Assembly (NCBI GenBank): GCA_022661535.1
Contig: JAKULF010000006.1
Span: 1,297,001 to 1,361,000 of the forward strand
Reading direction: 5' to 3'
DNA: 64,000 nt
Origin: Eutypa lata
Lineage: Eukaryota > Ascomycota > Sordariomycetes > Xylariales > Diatrypaceae
The notes under the pieces were generated by a model. That model was not told the origin of the DNA, made no database searches, and saw nothing but the letters and a program-made list of their open reading frames with translations. Of the stretch, positions 55,999 to 64,000 are shown in pieces (position 1 is the first letter of the stretch; every line of letters starts with the position of its first letter). Position numbers and translations under genes: made by a program.

Positions 55999-57810
55999 AT
56001 GGCTCTCTCTGACGCCGCCTATAGCATCGCATTCTACGGTGCCTGCGCTTGGATTACCTTTGTGAGCAATGCCGAAGGTCATGGCAGTACTGCTTGCTAA
56101 TTTCACAGATTACTCTCCTGTGTAGCTACAGAGTTACGCTTCATCCACTGAAGAAGTATCCCGGTCCACGAGCAGCTAAGGTGACCGATTTCTATGGCTT
56201 CTTTCACGCCAGTTTGAAGCGCCTGTACCTAGTTACGTGGCAAGACCACCAGAAATACGGTACAACGTTCTTACCATGTCCCTTTACTTCTGCTAACTCC
56301 TCATGAGGCCCTATCATACGCCATGGTCCAAACAAGCTTGTCTTCAGTTCACTTCAAGCATTTCAAGGTACGACCCATGCGGAATTCAGTTAGGCGATAT
56401 CACTAGACTGACCTGGAAGCAGACATTTATACCAGTGACAGGGCGCTGAAGTCACCAGGTTATTTGGTCACCCTGCATTCCGCAGGCGTCTTCAACATTT
56501 TCAATGCTATTGACAAAGGCATCCACCGTTCGAAAAGAAAACTAATCGGTCAGGCAATCAACGATAATTCGATGCGAAAGTTTGAGCCAATCATGATAGA
56601 TCAAATAAATATCTTCGTCGAGCAGCTCCGCGTCTCAAGACAGAATCCCGTGAACGTGTCTGAGCGTTGCAAGTGGCTCGGAATGGACATCGTCGGTCTC
56701 CTGGCTTTCGGCTACCGTTTGAACCTTCAAACCAGCCCGACCAATCGATTCGTACTGGAGGGCTTAGAATCAGGGAATCACTATGGCAATACTTTCATGC
56801 AGTTTCCTCTCCTAAAGCAGCTACCGATCGAATTGTTATGGCATATGGTGTTTTCAAAAGACCTCTTCAAATTCTTCGGTGTCTTGAAGGTAATCTTCCC
56901 CGCCAAATTCGAACAGCACAGGCCGACTAACCTGTTCAAGTTGATGATCAAGACGCGTACCCAACAAGAAAAGGATAGTCACTACGATCTCTACTCACTA
57001 ATATCCGACCACGTTGATACCAATACGGGTAGCCCCATTCAAGCCAGTGAGATCTGGTCAGAGGCAACCTTTTTCTTCCCGGCTGGTAAAGATCATGACA
57101 GTGCCTTATCCGCTGGAGCATACTAATACCATTGAACAGGCGGCGATACGACGGCGACAGCCCTAAGCAGCGTGTTCTTTTACCTCTCCCGCAATCCCCA
57201 TTGCTACGAGAAGCTGCGAAAAGAAATCCGGTCCACCTTTGAGACCGATGAAGAAATTTGCGGTGGTACAAAACTGAACAGTTGCCAGTATTTGCTTGCC
57301 TGCATCGACGAGGCCCTACGCATGTCACCTCCTGTAACGGGAACTCTATGGCGTAAGCCAGACATCCAGAAACAACGAAAGCAACCATTTATCGTGGACG
57401 GACACGTTATCCCGCCGGGTACCGAGGTTGGCGTCAGTATCTACACGCTTCACCACGACCCGCAAATCTTTTCGGAGCCGTGGGAGTTCCGACCGGAACG
57501 CTGGCTTGAAACACCCGATGCTTCCGGCGAAGCGGATGACAAAGCACAGATGCACCAAGCCTTCGCTGCCTTCTCCGTGGGCTCCCGCGGCTGTGCCGGC
57601 AAGGCGATGGCCTACTTAGAGTCCCGCCTTGCCATCGCCAAAGTGCTCTGGCACCTGGACTTCGAGCGTGCTCCGGGGCTACTAGGGGAATCAGGGGGCG
57701 GCAGTACTGGTTGTAAGAGGGGCACCGGACGTAAGGATGAGTTTCAGTTGCATGACATCTTCTCGTCAGCACACGATGGTCCGCACTTAGTCTTTCGAAC
57801 ACGAACGTAA
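55999..57810 (+). CDS. Cytochrome P450 monooxygenase
   Basis: Five exons: 55999-56061, 56109-56259, 56308-56367, 56420-57085 and 57140-57810, encoding 536 residues; introns are 46-54 bases, with CTAAC/CTAAT-type branch points, and all close in frame. The short N-terminal hydrophobic anchor (AFYGACAWITFITLLCSY) is followed by the proline hinge KKYPGPRAAK. Later landmarks: KYGPIIRHGPNKLVFSS; the I-helix AGGDTTATALSSVFFYLSRN; the K-helix ExxR in CIDEALRMSPPV; the PERW motif FRPERWLE; and the heme loop FSVGSRGCAGKAMAYLESRL with the axial Cys. This is a microsomal class II P450 of fungal secondary or xenobiotic metabolism; the clan and substrate cannot be decided by eye. It sits between two AT-rich islands. 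The intact splice sites and motifs argue that it is functional. Confidence 0.93.
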
Positions 57811-58740
57811 TAGTTATATTTAAGGTTAAAAGAAAGTGTAGATCATGATCAAAGATATTTCAAGAAAAGATGATGGTAATATTTGCGATTTTAATCATAT
57901 TAATATGAATTAATTTATTAAAATAAATCTTTAAAAACTTATGATTACGAACCGTATAAATACGTATGCAAATGCTTTTGATAAGGTGAAAATATTAAAT
58001 TAAAAAGAAAAAAAAGGAAAACAAAAAGAAAGGTTTAATGATAATAAAAGGTTAGCTTTAATTAAATAAAGTAAATACTTTATCATTATTTAACCTTTTA
58101 ACAACTTATTATTCCTTTAAGTTATATTTATTTATTATCTATTTACATATCGTATATATAACTTATTATTATTTTAATTCCATTGTTGCCTAGTTACTTA
58201 GTTACGTATCGTAATATAAGGAATAATGTATGTTGTAACACTTAAATTAAACTTCTTTAAAAGAACAATAATAATATATTGATTTTGTAACCCCTTATAC
58301 CTGATGTAACGGAACGGCTGTTCCTGGCCTTGATTTTAAGGTAACAAAAGGTGATGTAGGCAAATTACTTAAATTGATTGCTAAAGAGCTAAAAGAGTGA
58401 CTATCTAGGGATTACTTCTAACTTATATACTCTGAATAGCTTCACAGAAGGCATTTGGATTGCCAAGACTATTACGGCTCCTTGGCAATCCACGTGATAT
58501 ACGGATGAAGTATGTGACAACGTATTAGAATGGGTGGTTTGTAACATCTAACAGGTGATCATATAATATATATGGAGTAGGAACCATCTCATTCCGAAGC
58601 TCACTATTATATATAGTTTCTTCTGTATGGTATCTAGAACTTTCTTTTAGCTAGACAAATATATGATCCCTATACTCTGCCAACTCCAGACCAGCTCAAT
58701 GCAGCAGTAGCACAATCGACAACCCCCTTAAACTATTCTC
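57811..58740. other. AT-rich island between P450 and tannase genes
   Basis: About 930 bases; the first 470 (57811-58280) are extremely AT-rich with many TTATTA/AATTAA runs, then composition relaxes. No coding remnant was recognised. Together with the island at 54771-55052 it brackets the P450 gene. Confidence 0.65.
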
Positions 58741-60511
58741 TCACACATGACCACCAGGCAGGATGCATCGCCAACTCCCAGCGAGAGTTGCGTCGCCAAC
58801 ACCATCCCATCTGCTTTCATACGGATAGTAACAATGTGCTGTGTAGTTACGTTAGATAAACACTGTATTTGTAGTAGCAATGCAAGACTTACTCCGCTGC
58901 GCGATAACCGGCTGCGCAATATCATCATTGACATATTTACTCCCCACGACAAAGGGCGGCGCGTTGTAATTCTCCACCCAGTCTACGAGCGCAAGTAGCA
59001 GGTTTTCCCTCGGATTCAGTTTTGCTTCGTCTATTGGGTATGATTGCCCGAGGCTAAAAGCGCCCTTGCCCCCGGAGCAGTGCTCCATTCCCGGGATGAA
59101 GAAAAGGCGGTAGAATGAATGCATATCGTCTACAGTGATATCTAACGCTTCTTGGATCCGGGAGTAGTATTCCATGGTGAGCTTGGAGGTGACAGTCTGG
59201 TCGCTTCGCCCGTGGTAAGATAATATTTTACCCCCCTTGGCATGAAACTCGCCCAAGTCCGCTTCTGCGGCGTTGACGCCACCGGGATTTACCTTCGTCG
59301 CGAATTCCATATCAGCTACGCTGAAGTTGTGCGGAGTCCAGTCCGAGTTGTTGTAGACAGCTCCACGCCAAAAGTCCTAAGTTTTTTCACATTAACACCT
59401 AGGTGTATGATTAAAAAGGACGAGGTGACAATAAACTTTGTTTTGGAATTACCTGAAGGATCGTATAAGCCAGCTGAGCAACGCCGTCCTCCTGGTTATC
59501 TGAGAACACGTCCGTGTTCGCTCCGAGATCGAACGAGGGGTAGACGATACGGCCTTCCGAGTCTGCTAGTGGCTGGTACGCCGCGCGGACCGAGGAGATC
59601 TGCTGCGGAGCCAGACACAGAGAGCTGTTGAGAAGACCCGTGCCGCAAGCTAGGATGGCAGGGTCGAAGTTGTGCTTCGTCGGATCGTCGATGACGCCGT
59701 CGGAAACACCATCGAGGGGGTCAAGAAGCTCGATATGCTTCGCGACAATGGCTGGCCATTGCTCCGGGCGAACGTAGGCACTCGAGTTGATGTTCGGCCA
59801 TCCAATGCGCCTCGCGAGTATGCCCTTCGAAGAAACGATGTGTAGCCAGTCGATTCCCGGGGACCCGACAACCACCCCGTCAAAATCGCCGGGGTAGAGC
59901 TGGGCGTTCTGCAGACCCTGCCTCCCACCCGTACTGCAGCCCTGGTAATAACTGGTATCTGCGAAGCGCCCATAGTACTGGGCGACGATTTGCTTTCCGA
60001 CTTCAGCCTCGAAGTGGACGGCGCGGTGTCCAAAGTCGTTAATGACTTCCGGGTGTCCTAGGAAGAAATCGAAGCCAGTCGCACCGTCGTGACCAGCATT
60101 GGTCCCGAAGCTGGCAAAACCCAGCTGCGCACCGTTCTGGACTTGTTCGTAGTCGATGCATCCGCCTTCCCCTCCCGTGCCGGTAGCTAGGAAGCGTCCA
60201 TTCCACTCATCTGGGAGCCAGCCCTCGATGCGTACCGAGCTCGAATCACTCGTTGAAACGTTGACGACGACCCTACAGAAATCATTCGTGGCGTTGGCTT
60301 TGAAGTTGGGGCCTCCACAGGACTCCACGGTATTAGGTAAGGGTATAACCTCGTGCCGCGAGCGATGGTCCACTGAGACTACGGTCACATTAGGCGCTGT
60401 GAGAGATAGAGCTGCCTCCGTGCAGATTGATGGGGCTAGGCCGGCAAATGAATTGGCTATTAGTGAAGCTGTAGTGAGTGACAGTGTCACGATCCTACAG
60501 ACTTGCGCCAT
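58741..60511 (-). CDS. Secreted tannase / feruloyl esterase family protein
   Basis: Three exons: 60511-59453, 59376-58893 and 58838-58741, encoding 546 residues; donors GTAATT and GTAAGT, acceptors TTAG and ACAG, in-frame joins. A signal peptide (IVTLSLTTASLIANSFAG) leads into the mature enzyme, so it acts outside the cell, cleaving ester links of plant phenolics (feruloyl or galloyl esters). Catalytic features: the nucleophile motif YYQGCSTGGRQGLQNAQLYP with the Ser preceded by the CS cysteine; DGVSDGVIDDPTKHNFDP, a calcium-binding-type loop; and FFIPGMEHCSGGKGA with the catalytic His followed by Cys. The two cysteines form the disulfide of the CS-D-HC motif known in this family. The small third exon supplies the usual tail HCYYPYESRWDGVGD. 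A Zn2Cys6 regulator gene lies 823 bases upstream on the same strand. Confidence 0.93.
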
Positions 60512-61334
60512 GACACCCGATTTCTAATGCTATAGAATAAACATTAGAAAGGATCAATCCTCATTCTCGGGGATCACGGAAATATTCTTCGGTTATACCT
60601 GAGAGACCATGGAGTTCTCCCCTCTCCGTACTACCTAGTTAACTACTACCTCTATATACCCCTGGACCTGAAATGCGGGGCCCCGGACAACCCCGCAAGG
60701 CAAAACGGGGGGCCGGGGACCGGGGAATTACTCTTCGGATATTTAGTAACTAGTAATGAGAAAGAAACCGGGAAACGTAGGGAGCTACGTAATAGTAGGG
60801 ATGATGATTGGGATTAGTGTGGAAATAATGAGAACTCCAACAACCGCTTCTATTCTTACTCGCTCCCCAACCTTGCCTTCATATCCACCTGTGGAGTATT
60901 AACTATTAGCGGTCGTTCAATTTCAACAACAACAGAAGCAGTCTCCCAGCAAAAAATCCCTCTAGTCTGTTATCAGTGGTGTCAATGCCTGGCTTCCAAA
61001 TTACCATGTTCATCTGTGTGATCCTAGAAGTATATTCGAGAAAGCTAAATGTGATAATCCATGGCAAGCTTTTATGACTGACGCGATAGATTTCCAGGAG
61101 ATGCTGTTGAAGGACGACTCCAAGCTTGCGTTGGATCTCCAATCATCTGATGAACTATTACAACAGACAGTAGTGCCGAGGAAGAAACCATGCATCCACT
61201 TTCGCGGGGGGCTAAATTTGATGCTCATTCTATAGACTTGATACAATGACTACCATCCACGCAAACTTAGGTGCGACCTAGGGTGCGGCATACAATCGCG
61301 ATTGTATGAGACAAAGGAGTAATTAATATGTGAA
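60512..61334. promoter_or_regulatory. Tannase promoter and spacer with GC-rich patch
   Basis: These 823 bases contain the tannase promoter and the 3' region of the regulator gene. A GC-rich patch at 60671-60726 contrasts with the surroundings. A plus-strand frame of 90 codons without a good start (60966-61235) shows no known domain. Confidence 0.5.
60684..60695. promoter_or_regulatory. CGG-N6-CCG inverted triplets, possible zinc-cluster site
   Basis: CGGACAACCCCG contains inverted CGG half-sites spaced by six bases, about 175 bases upstream of the tannase start codon. Zinc-cluster dimers bind such triplets; N6 spacing is known for Ppr1-type factors. Further CGG/CCG triplets follow to 60725. 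A role for the neighbouring regulator is inference. Confidence 0.35.
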
Positions 61335-64000
61335 CTATGAAAAACCAGTGGGCGACGTAAAGTTAAAACCGCCCTCCACATCTACATCCATCATCAACAT
61401 CCAGCTTCCATCGTCTACGACATTCTCCGGCAGCCACTTGAGGGGTTGCTCAATGGGGCATGACGGTACGAAGCTTGTCTCCATACCTGGAAGATCTTCT
61501 ACGAGCGGTGGGGCCATAGCCGAAGCTCCGGTTGCCCCTGCCTGACTCTGACTACCCCCGGCTATAGAAGGTAGCTGAGATGGCGTGAGGATGGGTAGAT
61601 TCAACGATGAAGGGGTTTTCAGAGGTTGTTTTTGCTGCTGCTGAACTTCCCGCTCAATTTCAGTCTCAACTTCGAAGCCCTCGATTGGCGGTGGACACAT
61701 CATGGTTTCTATCGCTACGTCTTGCCCCTCTCCACCTTGCCGGGATGTTTTCTGCTGCCTCTGAAGTAGCCGGGCAATGACAGCGGCACAGCGAGCTGCT
61801 GATGGCGTGCTATTCGCCTGTCTGAGAACCTCAAGTCCGAAATAAAGCCTCGTTTTGGCTTCCTGAGCCAGTGTAGATCCCTCCTCCTCCGCATTCTCAC
61901 TCTCTACTGTGTTGTTACTGTCACCGAGAGTTTCGTTCTCAGTAAAGTCAAGGACGTTGATCGTGCAGGCGACGAACATCGTGTATGTCTGCAGATAGGT
62001 AATGAACCGGAAGCCTGTTACACGTTCACGAGTTAGTATATGCTATTCTTAGTATGTCTCAAGAGCTCTCGCGGCTGCCTGAAGAGTCCCAACTAAATTA
62101 TATGGTGTAAATTGAGACATGATCTTGAGACAAGCAGTAAAATGAAAATGAACGACTCCAAAAGCTCACCTAATCGCTTGACATGCAGTATAAAGAGGGC
62201 GTCAATCATCTGGGATGCCCTTGTACATTGCTCCTTCGCCGTTTGTTGCATGGTGCGGTATGGTCTACAGAGGAGTATGGTGACTGTGTGGTACATAAGA
62301 TTCAGGACTAGAATATGCAACGGAGGACAGACTAAGGCCCTTTTGGTTGCCTCCTTGATGAAGAGCTCCGGGGGCAGCCGGTCGGCCCAAGCGCGTAGTT
62401 TGAGTAGCGTCGAGTCGAGAAACTCCATAAGTTGGTGGTGTCTTCCCCCGTGCGGTCGTGAGTACAATTCATCTAGTACGCTTTCGGTGATGACGCATAG
62501 CTCACAGTAAGCCGTGAAGCGCGTGCTGCTCAGAGTTCTCTGTTCTAGAAGACCCCCCGCGAAGGAGGAGGAGCTCTGAGTGTTCCCCCTCATCGTGGTA
62601 GTTGGTTGCCACCTCTCGTTGTCGGCCTCTTGGCCAAAGGGGAGCGTGTCCTTTGTGGGTAGCTCTACGGTACACGGCACGGCCGCGGCCCGGCCAAGAC
62701 ACACGCTCATGGTCTTGTCCCAGGTGTAGCAGCTCCAGAAGACCTGTCGCCGCAACGCGAGGTCTTCCTCCGTAAAGACTTGCCTCCGCTTTGCGGCTAG
62801 CTGGCCGAGCTTTCTGGGCGATACGTCGATCCCGAGGTCACGCATCATCCGGAAGGCCATCCCGGAGTAGAGCCAGCCCTGCGACACACGACCGCATGCG
62901 CATTCTCTCGCGGAGAATATTAGAAGGCCCTGCAGAGTTGGTATTGAGCTTCCCCCGCGGTCAATTTCCTCGACCATGAATTTTAGTGCTTTGCCGGCGA
63001 AGTCGTGCCCGACTTCTGTCGCGTCCGGACGTATAGAGTACTGCAACGTCTAGAGTTAGCAATTAAATCCTTGAGGTATCTTAGCGAGGTTTAGGAGTTG
63101 CTCGGGAGTTTTGGCTCCTGAAAATGCCCCTTTCAGGAACCTCAACCACTTGAGTCAGGTAGCTAGCTAGAAAGGGCAAAAAGTAACTCTCAAAATTACT
63201 TACTCGAGCGGCTTGTGCCAGTACAACGCATAACAGAAAAGGGGTGATGCATGGTCCAGATGTGTACAGGTCGCCTACAATGCTTTGTTAGTGCAATTAA
63301 GTAAGTTAATGATGGGATGTATATATACTGACGTATGAATAGGGGCTTGCATAGCACGCAATGAAGGTGGTGTGGATAGCACCAGTAAGTATCTAGGAGA
63401 TCATTCAGGAGAGCAGGTGATATCTCTGCTAGGAGTGCAGCCGTATTATGACACCTGAAATACGACGGAGAGATGCTTGTTATGTCGGGACTCTGATCTT
63501 CGGTGCTGGTTTGATACTCTGGTACATTGGTGTCATCTGTACAATGATCCTTCGAAGCTATGTGATATAAGCTCGTCTTTCCGTAGAAGCAGACTCGGCC
63601 ATCTGCCCCAACCGAAGCCGTCTCGATAGTGTCGTCTGTGCTGTCCATGGAGGTATTTTCAGTAAAATGAGGGCCATCCGGCACGTGAGGACTCTGAACT
63701 ACACGCGACCTCCCGCCATTCATCCCTTTAGTGCTTATAGGCTCGTCTAGAAGAACATCGCGCTCCTCATCTCTCACCAGTCGAAGTTCTTCAAGTCTAT
63801 CCTTGTATGCCTGAAGCTGGTCTTGTAGCGATGCGACAAAGGCTACCGACGGCCCTCTATAAGATAATTAAGACCCCTCTTTGTAGTTCGCGACTAGCAT
63901 ACTTACTTATTATTATATGAACAGTTTTCATGGTTAGCAACGCACTTTTGACACGCGGGTAAAGCGCCATTACACCTCGCCTTCCGTCTCCTACAGTTTG
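61335..64000 (-). CDS. Zn2Cys6 transcription factor with fungal_trans domain (N-terminus cut by edge)
   Basis: Five visible exons: 64000-63907, 63856-63333, 63274-63204, 63049-62170 and 62014-61335, about 749 codons; every junction has GT...AG and keeps the frame. The first visible exon holds most of the binuclear zinc cluster ([29 protein letters not shown]), matching CX6CX6CX2CX6C; the first Cys lies beyond the window. A linker and coiled-coil follow ([20 protein letters not shown]). The fungal_trans middle homology region contains [30 protein letters not shown] and [20 protein letters not shown]. The C-terminus is Gln/Pro/Ser-rich and acidic ([14 protein letters not shown]), a plausible activation region. 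The class regulates catabolic and secondary-metabolite genes. It lies directly upstream of the tannase gene on the same strand, so local control is plausible but unproven. Confidence 0.92.

Noticed and set aside
1..64000. Classical biosynthetic gene cluster backbone (polyketide or peptide synthase)
   Set aside because: No such multidomain enzyme is present; the P450, oxidoreductase and monooxygenase alone do not make a defined cluster.

Overview
The window is nuclear DNA of a filamentous ascomycete (Pezizomycotina), most likely a Sordariomycete; a xylarialean-type fungus is a guess from overall style. The evidence is short introns with GTRAGT donors, CTAAC-type branch points and AG acceptors, fungus-only families (ATP25, Zn2Cys6 regulators with a fungal_trans domain, a tannase/feruloyl esterase, a SAT4/PTH11-like remnant), and intergenic DNA dotted with TACC/GGTA tetranucleotide runs. 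No rRNA, tRNA, CRISPR array or intact transposon was recognised.

Region 1 (1-36.6 kb) is a conserved core block. ATP25 (partial, minus) and the mitochondrial RNA polymerase RPO41 (plus) are divergent. A 2.7 kb spacer follows, then a spliced gene for a small cysteine-rich secreted protein, ARC1 (minus), VMA16 (plus, five exons), VPS15 (minus, two exons), an SH3-domain membrane protein (minus, three exons), and a gene-poor 5 kb stretch. Next come an 89-residue, probably mitochondrial, membrane protein whose first coding exon is only the ATG, the mitoribosomal protein mL44/MRPL3, and a cPLA2-like phospholipase. Several of these products act in mitochondria: transcription, translation, ATP synthase assembly and lipid turnover.

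Region 2 (36.6-64 kb) looks accessory. It holds a multi-pass membrane protein of unknown family, a medium-chain (MDR) NADP-dependent oxidoreductase, a metallo-beta-lactamase-fold hydrolase, a secreted DUF1264 protein, a salicylate-hydroxylase-like FAD monooxygenase with a one-base frameshift, a broken SAT4-like membrane protein, a large protein kinase with a C-terminal zinc-finger module, a five-exon cytochrome P450 between AT-rich islands, a secreted tannase/feruloyl esterase, and a Zn2Cys6 transcription factor whose first residues run off the right edge. The last three, perhaps with the FAD enzyme and the oxidoreductase, could form a loose module for plant phenolics, but that is inferred from enzyme types and proximity only.

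Simple repeats are conspicuous: about 39 copies of CCACAA with a (CT)22 tract just past the VPS15 stop, (CAG)8 just before the VPS15 start, (CTG)6 just after the MRPL3 stop, and an in-frame triplicated 29-residue unit in RPO41. Exon boundaries were deduced by reading splice signals and keeping conserved frames; every spliced model closes in frame, but none is backed by transcript data.
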